The notes under the pieces: generated by a model
Databases searched by the model: none
The model's input: the letters and a program-made list of their open reading frames with translations, nothing else
What the model was told of the DNA's origin: nothing
Assembly (NCBI GenBank): GCA_964637835.1
Contig: CAZWYF010000007.1
Location: 1-64,000 of the forward strand
DNA from: Glo-17 sp964637835
GTDB lineage: Bacteria; Krumholzibacteriota; Krumholzibacteriia; LZORAL124-64-63
Reading direction: 5' to 3'
DNA: 64,000 bases
Part shown: positions 1 through 8,073 of the stretch, piece after piece
How the letters are laid out: every line of letters starts with the position of its first letter
Numbering within the stretch: the stretch's first letter is position 1
Position numbers and translations under genes: made by a program

Positions 1-118
1 GGTTGATCCGCAGGCCGCTGGAGAGCTTCTCCATGGACTTGTTGAAGTTGATGGTGGAGTTGAACAGGTGACGCTGCGTGTTGATGGACGCGACGTTGGT
101 GTTGATGCGGATGCCCAT
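1..118 (-). CDS. fliC: Flagellin, N-terminal fragment (cut by window edge)
   Basis: Only the first 39 codons lie in the window; the gene continues off the left edge. The start MGIRINTNVAS and the following NKSMEKLSSGLRIN are the conserved flagellin D0/D1 N-terminal helix, nearly identical to the two flagellins downstream. An AAGGAGG ribosome site sits just upstream of the ATG. Flagellin is exported by the flagellar type III system and polymerises into the filament. It is the third member of a head-to-tail minus-strand array. The copies resemble each other most over this N-terminal segment, as expected for paralogues. Confidence 0.93.
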   Translation of the reverse strand, partial: MGIRINTNVASINTQRHLFNSTINFNKSMEKLSSGLRIN

Positions 119-151
119 GGCATTCCTCCTTGAATGGGCTGGATATGACGA

Positions 152-165
152 CCCCGCAGGCGGGG
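152..165. other. Short GC hairpin in flagellin leader
   Basis: CCCCG and CGGGG (152-156, 161-165) form a small perfect stem in the gap between two flagellin genes, about 35 nt upstream of the start of the edge flagellin. No U-tract follows on the minus strand, so it is more likely a leader structure than a terminator. Its role is unknown. Confidence 0.3.
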
Positions 166-296
166 CTCCGACCCGGGCGCGTGTCCTTACGCAGCCCTGC
201 AGGGCCGGCAGCGAGGCGGTCCGCGATCGACGGCCTGGCGGACCATCACCGACGGGTCCCGTGCGCCCGCGGGCCCACGCGACCGGTTCCGGCCGG

Positions 297-1124
297 CTAG
301 CCCTGCAGCAGCGAGAGCGCCAATCCGGTGGTCATGTTCGCCTGGGCGAGCATGGAGACGCCGGCTTGCTGCAGGATCTGGTAGCTGGTCAGGCTGGAGG
401 TCTCGGCGGCCACGTCCACGTCGCGGATGCGGCTGTTGGCGGCCGAGAGGTTCTCCTTCTGGTTGTTGATGTTCCGGATGGAGACCTCGAGGCGGTTCTG
501 GATGGCGCCGAAGGACGAACGTGCCGAGCTCACGGTGTCCACCGCGGCGGTGACCTCGTCCATGGCGGTGGCCGCGTTGGCGGCGGTGGAGATGTCGCCG
601 GCCAGCAGCAGCCCGGCGGCGTCCATATCGCTGGTCAAATCCACGGCGATGGAATCCCAGGTGTCGGTGCCGATGCCCACCTGGATGGCCACCGAGCCGC
701 CCGAGCCGTCGAGCAGCTTCTGCCCGTTGAAATCGGCGGAGTTCGAGATCCGATCGATCTCCGAGAGGAGATCCTGGTACTCGTTGTCGAGGTAGCTTCT
801 TTCGACATCGGTCAGCGTGCCGTTGAGCGACTGCTCGGCCAGCTCCCGCAGGCGCAGCAGGATGTTGCTGACCTCGTCCAGCGAGCCCTCGGCGGTCTGG
901 ACCATGGAGATGCCGTCGCTGGCGTTGCGGGCCGCCTGGCCGAGCGCGCGGATGTCGCTCTTGAGGCCCTCGCTGATGGCCAGGCCGGCGGCGTCGTCGG
1001 CAGCGCGGTTGATGCGCAGGCCGCTGGAGAGCTTCTCCATGGACTTGTTGTAGTTGATGGTGGCGTTGAAGAGGTGTCGGCGGGTGTTGATGGACGCGAT
1101 GTTGGTGTTGATGCGGATGCCCAT
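297..1124 (-). CDS. fliC: Flagellin
   Basis: 275-aa flagellin. The N-terminal D0/D1 block (MGIRINTNIAS, MEKLSSGLRINRAADDAAG) and the C-terminal block (SRIRDVDVAAETS, ILQQAGVSMLAQAN, ending LALSLLQG) are both intact. The central part, about residues 140-210, is short, so the protein is a compact flagellin with little of the variable D2/D3 domains. An AGGAGG ribosome site precedes the ATG, and a sigma-28-like promoter lies about 100 nt upstream. It is one of at least three tandem flagellins, so the filament may be made of several subunits or the genes may be used differentially. Confidence 0.97.
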   Translation of the reverse strand: MGIRINTNIASINTRRHLFNATINYNKSMEKLSSGLRINRAADDAAGLAISEGLKSDIRALGQAARNASDGISMVQTAEGSLDEVSNILLRLRELAEQSLNGTLTDVERSYLDNEYQDLLSEIDRISNSADFNGQKLLDGSGGSVAIQVGIGTDTWDSIAVDLTSDMDAAGLLLAGDISTAANAATAMDEVTAAVDTVSSARSSFGAIQNRLEVSIRNINNQKENLSAANSRIRDVDVAAETSSLTSYQILQQAGVSMLAQANMTTGLALSLLQG

Positions 1125-1235
1125 GCGATTTCCTCCTTGAAAACGCGGTAGGGTCGTCGCCCCGGGGGGCTGCTGCTGTGTGGGTCGCGGCGGGAGAGTC
1201 CGTCCGTGGGCTCGCCGGCCGCGCTTCGAGATCAG

Positions 1236-1263
1236 GTTTCGGCCGGGGGCAGGGGAGGCTTGA
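1236..1263 (-). promoter_or_regulatory. Putative sigma-28 promoter of the 297-1124 flagellin
   Basis: Read on the minus strand: TCAA, 16 nt, GCCGAAAC, against the sigma-28 consensus TAAA-N15-GCCGATAA. The same arrangement (TCAA-N16-GCCGATAC) occurs before flgM, which supports both. It predicts a leader of about 100 nt. Confidence 0.5.
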
Positions 1264-1354
1264 ACAGAATCTTCGCGAGTGGTCCGGAGGTGCCGGCGGG
1301 ACCGGGCGCAGGAGGTCCGGTGGGGCGGGCGGCGGGGGCGCCGGCTGGCGGAAC

Positions 1355-1385
1355 GGGGCGCCCCCGCGCATGGCGGGCGCGCCCC
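1355..1385 (-). terminator. GC-rich hairpin downstream of flagellin
   Basis: Arms 1355-1367 and 1373-1385 pair over 13 positions with one mismatch around a 5-nt loop. The hairpin lies 32 nt beyond the stop of the upstream flagellin (1417-2280). There is no clear U-tract, so this is a probable terminator or 3'-end stabiliser rather than a textbook intrinsic terminator. Confidence 0.45.
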
Positions 1386-1416
1386 GACGGGCAGGAGGAC
1401 GGACGGGCGGCCGGGC

Positions 1417-2280
1417 CTAGCCCTGGAGCAGCGAGAGCGCCAGCTGCGAGGTCATGTTGGCCTGGGAGAGGACCGACACGCCGGCCTGCTGCAGGATCTG
1501 CAGGCTGGTCATGGTGGATGTCTCCTTGGCCACATCCACGTCGCGGATGCGGCTGTTGGCGGCCGCCAGGTTCTCTGCGGTCATGGAGATGTTCCGGATG
1601 GAGGTCTCCAGGCGGTTCTGCGCGGCACCGAAGCCGGCGCGCATCTGGCTGATCTCGCCCGAGGCCGTCGTGATCACGCCGATCATCGCGCGGGCGCGCT
1701 CCCCGCCCTCCTCGGTCCCCTGGGGCATCAGCGAGGTCAGCGGGTCGGCGGGATCCATGCCCAGGAACGCCGCGTCCACGGCGTTGCTCAGGTCGATGGA
1801 CACCGCGCTGGTGTTCACGTCGGTGCCGATGCCCACCTGGACGTCCAGGGTGCCGGCGTCGCCGTCGAGCAGCGTGATCCCGTTGAACTCGGCGGTGGCG
1901 CTGATCCGGTCGATCTCCGACACCAGCTCCTGGAACTCCTGGTCCAGGTAGCTGCGCTCGGAGTCGCCGAGGGTCTCGGTGGCGGCCTGCTCGGCCAGCT
2001 CGCGCATGCGCAGCAGGATGTTCGAGAGCTCGTCCATGGAGCCCTCGGCCACCTGCACGAGCGAGATGCCGTCGGCCGCGTTGCGGGCGGCCTGGTCCAG
2101 GGCGCGGATGTCGCTCTTGAGGCCCTCGCTGATGGCGAGGCCCGCGGCGTCGTCGCCGGAGCGGTTGATCCTCATGCCGCTGGAGAGCTTCTCCATGGAC
2201 TTGTTGAAGTTGTTGGTCGTGTTGAACAGGTGTCGCTGCGCGTTGAGCGACGCCACGTTCGTGTTGATGCGCAGACCCAT
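1417..2280 (-). CDS. fliC: Flagellin
   Basis: 287-aa flagellin beginning MGLRINTNVASLNAQRHLF with conserved SGMRINRSGDDAAGLAISEGLKSD. It ends in the coiled C-terminal helix containing SRIRDVDVAKETS and LALSLLQG. I placed the start at the conserved MGLRINTN because a GGAGG site precedes it; an upstream in-frame ATG would add about 50 non-family residues. The central domain is slightly longer than that of its 275-aa neighbour and differs from it, while the ends are near-identical. Transcribed leftward, divergent from the acetyltransferase gene. Confidence 0.97.
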   Translation of the reverse strand: MGLRINTNVASLNAQRHLFNTTNNFNKSMEKLSSGMRINRSGDDAAGLAISEGLKSDIRALDQAARNAADGISLVQVAEGSMDELSNILLRMRELAEQAATETLGDSERSYLDQEFQELVSEIDRISATAEFNGITLLDGDAGTLDVQVGIGTDVNTSAVSIDLSNAVDAAFLGMDPADPLTSLMPQGTEEGGERARAMIGVITTASGEISQMRAGFGAAQNRLETSIRNISMTAENLAAANSRIRDVDVAKETSTMTSLQILQQAGVSVLSQANMTSQLALSLLQG

Positions 2281-2336
2281 GTCCGGTGTCCTCCGTGTCT
2301 GCCGGCCGCGCCGGGCGCGGCTGGTCGGTTTGCGGC

Positions 2337-2366
2337 TTGCCCGTTCTCGCCGCTTTCCCGTAGTCT
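2337..2366 (+). promoter_or_regulatory. Possible sigma-70 promoter for the GNAT gene
   Basis: TTGCCC (2337-2342), 18 nt, then TAGTCT (2361-2366), within the 170-nt divergent gap and about 85 nt before the ATG. The -10 match is weak. Confidence 0.3.
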
Positions 2367-2422
2367 GGATCCGTCGGCCTCCCGCCGGGTGGCAGGATGC
2401 CGGCAGATCCTGCGCCGCCGAT

Positions 2423-2437
2423 GCATTTTGCAAGCCA
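2423..2437 (-). promoter_or_regulatory. Possible sigma-54 promoter for flagellin array
   Basis: On the minus strand this reads TGGCTTGCAAAATGC, keeping the GG-N10-GC spacing of -24/-12 promoters. The -24 element departs from TGGCACG at two positions. It would give a leader of about 130 nt before the 1417-2280 flagellin. A sigma-28-like GCCGCAAA also lies in the same gap (about 2330) with poorer spacing, so the choice of sigma factor is unresolved. Confidence 0.3.
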
Positions 2438-2450
2438 ATCCCGGAGGAAC

Positions 2451-3425
2451 ATGGAAATTCGCACGGTCCGACCCCACGAGGTGGAGGAGTTCCTCGGCTT
2501 CCTCGACGGCGGCATGCGGCCCGGTTCGGCGCCCACCCGCGCCTGGGAGGACTTCCCGGTGATCCTGTCCGCGGAGAACGCCGAGGGGCTCTGTGGCGTG
2601 CAGGATGCCCGGGGCTGGGCCGCGGGACTGGCCGTCCTGGTCCGGACCTTCACCACCACGGGAACCCCGGTCCAGGTGGCTGGAATCGGCTCGGTGGTCA
2701 CCCGCGCCGATCGGCGTGGCGAGGGCCTGAGCCGGCGCCTCCAGGAGACGGTCCTGGGCCGCCTGGCCGGCGCGGGCGTTCCCCTCGCGGTACTCTGGAC
2801 CGACCAGCCGGAAATTTATGCCGGGCGAGGATTCCGGCCGGCGGGCTGGGAATACCATGCGGATCTCGCGGCGGCCGATCTGGCCGGCCTGCAGCCGGCG
2901 GACGTGGAGATCCGGCCATACACGGCCGTCGACGCCCTGAGCGTGGGCATGCTCTATGGTCGTCATGCCCTGCGGACGGAGCGCGAACCCGGCGACGACG
3001 CCCGCCTCTACGGCATGCCGGGCACCCGGGGCCTGGTGGCGGCGCGGGCCGGGGATGTGATCGCCTACGCCTTCTTCGGCAAGGGCGAGGATTTCCCCGC
3101 CTATGCTGCCGAGTGGGGTGGCCCGCCGGATCTGGCCCTGGCGGTCATGGCCGCCGCCCGCGAGCGGGGCCTGGGCACCCGGGTCCTGGTGCCGGCCGGG
3201 GGCGAGGCGTTGCTCCAGCTCGCCGTCCCCCGGGGCGCCAGCGTGTCGCTCGCACCGAGCGGGATGTGGTCGGTGCTGCGGACCGACCGGCTCCTGGCCG
3301 TGGCCGGACCGGCCCCCGCCGGCGACGTCCACGATCCGCGGACCTGGCTGGGTGAGCCCGCGCCCACGGGGACACCGGATCCCGGTCGTTTCGCCGTCGC
3401 CGTCTGGGGCTTCGACAGCGTCTGA
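2451..3425 (+). CDS. GNAT-family N-acetyltransferase
   Basis: 324-aa protein with a GNAT acetyl-CoA-binding signature around residues 80-105: VTRADRRGEGLSRRLQE, the R/Q-x-x-G-x-G/A loop and helix. The second half looks like a degenerate repeat of the same fold, as in Eis-like two-domain GNATs. GGAGGAAC directly before the ATG fixes the start. The acyl acceptor cannot be read from sequence. Its position divergent from the flagellin array makes a role in modifying flagellin or its glycan conceivable, but that is inference only. There are no membrane segments or signal peptide. Confidence 0.8.
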   Translation: MEIRTVRPHEVEEFLGFLDGGMRPGSAPTRAWEDFPVILSAENAEGLCGVQDARGWAAGLAVLVRTFTTTGTPVQVAGIGSVVTRADRRGEGLSRRLQETVLGRLAGAGVPLAVLWTDQPEIYAGRGFRPAGWEYHADLAAADLAGLQPADVEIRPYTAVDALSVGMLYGRHALRTEREPGDDARLYGMPGTRGLVAARAGDVIAYAFFGKGEDFPAYAAEWGGPPDLALAVMAAARERGLGTRVLVPAGGEALLQLAVPRGASVSLAPSGMWSVLRTDRLLAVAGPAPAGDVHDPRTWLGEPAPTGTPDPGRFAVAVWGFDSV

Positions 3426-3455
3426 GGCGCTTGCTGCCGGCCGGGCAGATTCTGC

Positions 3456-3483
3456 TCAAGGGCCGCGCACGATCGGCCGATAC
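3456..3483 (+). promoter_or_regulatory. Sigma-28-type promoter upstream of flgM
   Basis: TCAA (3456-3459), 16 nt, GCCGATAC (3476-3483). The -10 matches the sigma-28 consensus GCCGATAA at seven of eight positions. It implies a leader of about 225 nt before flgM; within it CAAGTCG (3569-3575) and CGACTTG (3587-3593) can pair. FlgM under sigma-28 control is the classical autoregulatory loop. Confidence 0.62.
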
Positions 3484-3715
3484 CTGAGCAGGAACCGATC
3501 GTCCACCGGGGACGAGGATGTCACCGGGCTGGACGGGCCCGCCCCGGCCGCAGGCCCGGCAATCGGTTCAAGTCGTCTGTCCGGAGCGACTTGTCGCCGC
3601 GGCCAGCCCCCGCGGGACGGCTGGTGGCAGGATCGAACCGGCCGGTATCTTCCTTGCTCCGGAGGCGGCAGGACGCCGCGATGGGCGGCGCACGCATCCG
3701 CGAAAGAGGTCGATC

Positions 3716-4075
3716 ATGTCCATGAACCCGATCCAGCCCGGCGAACTGGCCCGCGTCCAGAACCTGGAGCAGTACGGCAAGGCCCGTGGCCACCGGGCCG
3801 ACGGCCAGGCCAGCCCCAGGGATCTCTCCGCCCACCAGCAGTTGCCGCCGGCGGCCGATCAGGCCGAGATCTCGAGCAAGGCTCGCGCGCTGGTGGATCT
3901 CCGGGGCGTCCTGGACGCCGGCCGGGCCGCGGCGCAGGGCGAGCCGGAGGTCCGTGCCGAGCGGCTGGCCACGGTGCGCGAACGGCTGGAGAGCGGTTTC
4001 TACCAGTCGTCCACCGTGCGTGAGAAGGTGGCCGGAAACCTGATGAACGTCATGTTCGGCAACGACATCCTCTAG
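3716..4075 (+). CDS. flgM: FlgM-like anti-sigma-28 factor
   Basis: 119-aa hydrophilic protein, disordered in its first half. Its C-terminal region (about residues 75-119, including AERLATVRERLESGFYQSSTVREKVAGNLMN) matches the FlgM pattern of two sigma-binding helices around a G-x-Y. FlgM holds FliA inactive until it is exported through the completed hook-basal body. The start was chosen at MSMNPIQP because an AGAGG site precedes it; the frame stays open upstream, but that stretch is arginine/proline-rich and not family-like. A sigma-28-like promoter lies upstream and a strong terminator downstream, so it is probably monocistronic. Confidence 0.75.
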   Translation: MSMNPIQPGELARVQNLEQYGKARGHRADGQASPRDLSAHQQLPPAADQAEISSKARALVDLRGVLDAGRAAAQGEPEVRAERLATVRERLESGFYQSSTVREKVAGNLMNVMFGNDIL

Positions 4076-4101
4076 GCGCCCTCGCCACCGGACTCTTGCG
4101 C

Positions 4102-4145
4102 CCTGGAGGGGCGTCCCGCGCGGACGCCCCTCCAGGTTTCTGTTG
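4102..4145 (+). terminator. Intrinsic terminator after flgM
   Basis: Perfect 15-bp stem (4102-4116 with 4122-4136) with a CGCGC loop, followed by TTTCTGTT. It lies 26 nt after the flgM stop and isolates flgM from the kinase genes. Confidence 0.9.
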
Positions 4146-4171
4146 CACCGGGTGGTCAGAAAATTTACAGT
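4143..4171 (+). promoter_or_regulatory. Possible sigma-70 promoter for the kinase/regulator pair
   Basis: TTGCAC (4143-4148), 17 nt, TACAGT (4166-4171) in an unusually AT-rich patch right after the flgM terminator. The start site would fall about 40 nt before the kinase ATG. Confidence 0.35.
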
Positions 4172-4216
4172 TGTTCCCTGTCGCGCCGCATGATGCCGCG
4201 GCCGACGGGGAGGGAC

Positions 4217-6418
4217 ATGGCTGCTCGACCCGACATCACGCCCCGGCGACTGCTGCTGGTCGGTCCCGTGCCGGATCCTCCGGCCTCCGGCTGGGAGTGC
4301 GCACGCCTGGACGCCCTGCCGCCCCTGGACGACCCGGGGCTGGCGGAGCAGTTGCTGGTGATCCACGAGCAGGCGGTGCCCCCGGACCGGCTCGCCGCGT
4401 GGCTCGCCGCGGGGCCCGGGCAGTGGGGGACCGTGCTGCTGGTGCGGACCGCCGCGCCGGTGGAGGATCTGGTGAGCCTCTACCGGGCGGGGCTCTTCGA
4501 CACCGTCGGCGTCGGGGCCGGTCCCGACCAGTGGCTCGCGGCGCTCGACCGGGCGGCCGGTCGTCTGGATGAACGCCAGGCGACCCGGACGCTGCAGACC
4601 GAGCGCGACCTCACCCAGCGCCTGCTCCAGGACCGCCGCCGCCGGCTGCAGCACGAGAGCGCGGCCGAGACCGAGGCGCTGCTGGCGGCGCAGTCCGAGC
4701 TGGAGAGCGCCAACCAGCGCCTGGCCGATCACATGGGGCAGGTCTCGCTGCTCTACAAGTTCGGCCGCGAGCTGAGCCAGGCCACCAACTGGGACGACAC
4801 GCTCCGCGAGATCCTGGTCCACCTGGCGGAGTTCGTCGGGGCGGCCGGCGCCGCCCTGGTGCTGCGCAGCGCTCCCGGCGGTCCGTATGCTCCCCGGCAG
4901 ACCTACCGCTGGCAGGAGGATTCCTGGGACAAGGTGCTGCTGCGGATCACCCGGCAGATCGATGCCTCGGTGGCGGGCAGCCTGCTGGCGCCCGGCGTGG
5001 TCCCGGTGGGTCGTCGGGAGGAGGGGCAGGATGGCGGGCGCATCACCGCGCTGCCCCTCGAACACCAGGGCGCGCGGCTGGGCATCCTGCTGCTGCTGTT
5101 CTCGGGTGCGGAGGAGCGCCGGGAACGCACGGAGAGCCTCCTGCCGTTCCTGCAGATGGTGCAGATGGTCCTCTCCGAGGAGGTGGCCGGCGCCCAGATG
5201 CTCGACCGGCTGCGCGACATCAGCGACTTCAACACCAGCGTCCTGCAGACCGTCAGCAGCGCCATCTGGGTCTGCGACCAGTCCGGCCGCACGGTGTTCG
5301 TCAACCGGGCCGCCCGTCAGCTGCTCGGCCTGCCCGCCGTGGCCACCCGGCGCGACGACGAGTACGCGGTCTCCGTGGGCCGGGGTCGTCTCCTGGAGCG
5401 GCCCCTCACCGGTGGCGAGGAGACGGACGACCTCCCCGAGGTCTTCCTCGAGGGTCGACTCGAGCTGCCCGGCCGGCGCGCGCCGATCTTCCCGTCGCTC
5501 GCTCGTCGCAAGCGTGCGCTGCGGGCGGAGGGACAGATCCGCGATGTCCAGGACCGTCCCATCCCCGTGCAGGTCCAGACCGCGCCCATGGCCGGGCGCG
5601 GGCGCGACGAGCGCTGGCTGCTGGTGATCCTCGAGGACCTCCGCGAGGCCCGGCGGGCGGACGCCGCCCGCCGGCGCGCCGAACAGGCGGAGGCCCTGGT
5701 CGCCATGTCGGCCACCCTCGCCCACGAGATCCGCAACCCGCTGATGGGGCTGAGCGCCCAGGCCGAACTGCTCGCCGACTCGCTGCCCGCCCCGGATCCG
5801 CGCCGCCAGCGGCTGGATCTGATCACCGACGAGGTCGAACGCATCGACCACACCATCACCGACATGCTGCAGTTCGTGCGCCCGTGCTCGCCACGGTGCG
5901 CGCCGGTGGACACGGGCGCGCTGGCGCGGTGGGCCCTGGAGATGGGCCGGCCACGGGCCGCCCAGCGCGCGGTGAGGCTGGCCCCGCCACCACCGCCGGC
6001 GGCGCTCCTGGAGGCGGACGACGATCTGCTGCGGCGCGTCCTGTTGAACCTGGTGCTCAACGCCGTGGATGCGGCCCCGCCCGGAGGCGAGGTGCGCGTG
6101 GCGCTGGAGGACCATGCCCGCCTCGAACTGATCGATCCGGACCGCGGCGTCAGGCGCGGCGTGCCGGGCGTGGAGATCCGCGTGGAGGACGACGGCCCCG
6201 GCTTCGGCGATCGCGATCCGGAGCAGCTCTTCGCCCCGTTCTTCACCACCAAGACCACCGGTACTGGCCTGGGCCTGGCATACAGCCGCAAGGTTGTCGA
6301 GGCTCACGGCGGACAGATCCGGGCGGAGCGGGACCACACGGCGGGGGTCACCCGCATGCGCGTCCTGTTGCCCCGGGAAGCCATGGCCGGCAAGCAGCTG
6401 GCCGGGGAGGCGTCATGA
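4217..6418 (+). CDS. Sensor histidine kinase (NtrB/FlrB-like, GAF-PAS-HisKA)
   Basis: 733-aa cytosolic kinase with no membrane segments. Order: a receiver-like N-terminal domain (about 1-115), a charged coiled coil (115-175), a GAF-like domain (about 175-330), a PAS domain beginning ISDFNTSVLQTVSSAIW (about 335), HisKA with the H-box LAHEIRNPLMG (His503), and an ATPase domain with N-box NLVLNAVDAA, DDGPGFG and TGTGLGLAYS. It phosphorylates a partner regulator, most likely the NtrC-type protein whose start codon overlaps its stop (ATGA). The start at 4217 follows GGGGAGGG; an in-frame ATG 27 nt upstream is possible. By context it is probably the flagellar FlrB/FleS-type kinase, sensing assembly state or a soluble signal. 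Confidence 0.88.
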   Translation: MAARPDITPRRLLLVGPVPDPPASGWECARLDALPPLDDPGLAEQLLVIHEQAVPPDRLAAWLAAGPGQWGTVLLVRTAAPVEDLVSLYRAGLFDTVGVGAGPDQWLAALDRAAGRLDERQATRTLQTERDLTQRLLQDRRRRLQHESAAETEALLAAQSELESANQRLADHMGQVSLLYKFGRELSQATNWDDTLREILVHLAEFVGAAGAALVLRSAPGGPYAPRQTYRWQEDSWDKVLLRITRQIDASVAGSLLAPGVVPVGRREEGQDGGRITALPLEHQGARLGILLLLFSGAEERRERTESLLPFLQMVQMVLSEEVAGAQMLDRLRDISDFNTSVLQTVSSAIWVCDQSGRTVFVNRAARQLLGLPAVATRRDDEYAVSVGRGRLLERPLTGGEETDDLPEVFLEGRLELPGRRAPIFPSLARRKRALRAEGQIRDVQDRPIPVQVQTAPMAGRGRDERWLLVILEDLREARRADAARRRAEQAEALVAMSATLAHEIRNPLMGLSAQAELLADSLPAPDPRRQRLDLITDEVERIDHTITDMLQFVRPCSPRCAPVDTGALARWALEMGRPRAAQRAVRLAPPPPPAALLEADDDLLRRVLLNLVLNAVDAAPPGGEVRVALEDHARLELIDPDRGVRRGVPGVEIRVEDDGPGFGDRDPEQLFAPFFTTKTTGTGLGLAYSRKVVEAHGGQIRAERDHTAGVTRMRVLLPREAMAGKQLAGEAS

Positions 6419-7830
6419 GCGAACGAATCCTGGTGATCGATGACGAGGCCACCATCCGCATGTCCCTGGTGGAGGCCCTGGCCGCCGACGGCTACGAGGT
6501 GGAGGACGCCGAGACCGGCGAGGAGGCCCTGGCGCGCTGTCACGGGGGCGACTTCGATCTCCTGGTGACCGATCTGAAGCTCCCGGGCATCAGCGGCCTG
6601 GAGGTGCTCGAGGCCCTGCGCAACCAGAACCGCGAGCTGCCGGTGATCCTGATGACCGCCTACGGCGACGTGGACACCGCCGTTTCCGCCATGCGCCTGG
6701 GCGCCTACGACTACATCACCAAGCCGTTCCGGCTGGCGGAGATCCGCAAGCAGGTCCGCGGCGCCCTGCGGGCCACCGCGGCCGACGCCCCCGAGGCCGT
6801 GACCGCCCCGCGTCCGACCACGTCGACCCGCCCGGAGACCCACTACCTGCGCATGATCCAGGACTGTCCCGGCCTGCAGGGCGTGGCGCGCATCCTCGAG
6901 AAGGTCGGCGCCAGCCGCAGCGGCGCCGACACGCCCATCCTGGTGCAGGGCGAGTCGGGCTCGGGCAAGGAGATCGTCGCCCGCGCCGTGCACGAGGTCA
7001 CCGGCGCGCGCGACCGCTTCATGGAGATCAACTGCGCGGCCGTGCCGGAGACCCTGCTGGAGAGCGAGCTCTTCGGCCACGAGAAGGGTGCCTTCACCGA
7101 CGCCAAGAGCCGCAAGGAGGGCCTCTTCGAACTGGCTGGTCGGGGCAGCATCTTCCTGGACGAGATCGGCGAGATGGGCATCCTGCTGCAGAGCCGTCTG
7201 CTGCGCGTCCTGGAGAACCGTCGCTTCCGGCGGGTCGGTGGCAAGGAGGACCTGGAGATCCATGCCCGCATCGTGGCCGCCACCAACCGCGACCTCTCCG
7301 AGGCCATCGACCAGGGTCTCTTCCGCAACGACCTCTACTACCGCCTGCAGGTGGTGGAGATCCACGTCCCCCCGCTGCGCGAGCGGCCCCAGGACCTCGA
7401 GATCCTGGTGGGACACTTCCTCACCGACCTCAACCGGCAGCTCGGCCTGCGCTGCGCGCCGGTGGACGCTCCGGTGCTGGAGATGCTCCAGAAGTACCCC
7501 TGGCCGGGCAACGTCCGCGAGCTGCGCAACATGCTCAAGCGGATCATGATCCTCGAGCAGCCGCCGCGGCTGCAGGAGGACCATTTCCCGGACCATGTCC
7601 GCCGCGGCCGCAATCCCCGTGGCGCCGAGCGTGCCGACGCCGGTCTGTCGCTCATGCCGCTGGCCGAGACCGAGAAGCGGCAGATCCTCTTCACTCTCGA
7701 GCAGACCAACAACAACAAGAGCCGGGCGGCGCGCATCCTGGGCATCAGCCGACAGACGCTCCGCGAGAAGCTCCGCGTCTACGAGACCGCCGCGAGCGGC
7801 GACCTGAAGGCCGACGCCGCCGAGGCCTAG
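6415..7830 (+). CDS. NtrC-family sigma-54 response regulator (GAFTDA variant)
   Basis: 471-aa regulator: receiver domain (1-120, MSERILVIDDEATIR with the Asp in LLVTDLKLPG), sigma-54-interacting AAA+ domain (Walker A GESGSGKE at 179-186, Walker B FLDEIGEM, arginine-finger region), and a C-terminal Fis-type helix-turn-helix (NNNKSRAARILGISRQTLREKL). It remodels sigma-54 holoenzyme at flagellar promoters. The sigma-54-contact loop reads GAFTDA (225-230) instead of GAFTGA, a natural variant that may change activation strength or sigma-54 contact. It is translationally coupled to the kinase and followed by a terminator, so the pair forms its own unit. Confidence 0.93.
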   Translation: MSERILVIDDEATIRMSLVEALAADGYEVEDAETGEEALARCHGGDFDLLVTDLKLPGISGLEVLEALRNQNRELPVILMTAYGDVDTAVSAMRLGAYDYITKPFRLAEIRKQVRGALRATAADAPEAVTAPRPTTSTRPETHYLRMIQDCPGLQGVARILEKVGASRSGADTPILVQGESGSGKEIVARAVHEVTGARDRFMEINCAAVPETLLESELFGHEKGAFTDAKSRKEGLFELAGRGSIFLDEIGEMGILLQSRLLRVLENRRFRRVGGKEDLEIHARIVAATNRDLSEAIDQGLFRNDLYYRLQVVEIHVPPLRERPQDLEILVGHFLTDLNRQLGLRCAPVDAPVLEMLQKYPWPGNVRELRNMLKRIMILEQPPRLQEDHFPDHVRRGRNPRGAERADAGLSLMPLAETEKRQILFTLEQTNNNKSRAARILGISRQTLREKLRVYETAASGDLKADAAEA

Positions 7831-7875
7831 GGCCAGGCCGGAGCCACACCACCGCTGTCCACAAACTGACCACCT

Positions 7876-7905
7876 GCGACCCGCCGTCCGGACACGGCGG
7901 GTCGC
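7876..7905 (+). terminator. Terminator hairpin after kinase/regulator pair
   Basis: Perfect 12-bp stem (7876-7887 with 7894-7905), loop CCGGAC, 45 nt beyond the regulator stop. The downstream GGTATTCC is not strongly U-rich. Confidence 0.65.
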
Positions 7906-8006
7906 GGTATTCCCGGCCCGGGCCCGCGCCTGGTAACCGACGTTCGCGTGGTCGCTTGCGCGGAATCGGAGAACCTGCCGGCCCGCGCCCCACGCCCGTG
8001 GGGACA

Positions 8007-8021
8007 GGGGCACGCGCCTTG
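8007..8021 (+). promoter_or_regulatory. Possible sigma-54 promoter for the 8074 operon
   Basis: GGGCACGCGCCTTGA: the -24 half is close to TGGCACG and TTG is present at -12, but the almost invariant -12 GC reads GA. It lies about 50 nt before the exported-protein ATG, at the only sizeable gap before the flgB operon, so it is a candidate with an important mismatch. Confidence 0.3.
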
Positions 8022-8073
8022 ATGAGGAAACCGGCGACACGCCGGCCCCCTCGAGACGCGGAGCGATCCGAGC

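Noticed and set aside
259..278. Imperfect palindrome downstream of the 297-1124 flagellin
   Set aside because: Two mismatches, hardly any loop and no U-tract; too weak to call a terminator.
2284..2433. 50-codon upstream extension of the 1417-2280 flagellin
   Set aside because: Flagellins start at M-G-[IL]-R-I-N-T-N and the extension has no export or flagellin feature.
3518..3715. 66-codon in-frame extension of flgM
   Set aside because: Arg/Pro-rich and unlike FlgM, and no ribosome site at the upstream ATG, whereas the downstream ATG has one.
3521..6337. Very long open frame on the minus strand opposite flgM and the kinase gene
   Set aside because: High GC removes stop codons from opposite frames. 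The product is Arg/Gly/His-rich with no motif, and the plus-strand genes are clear family members.
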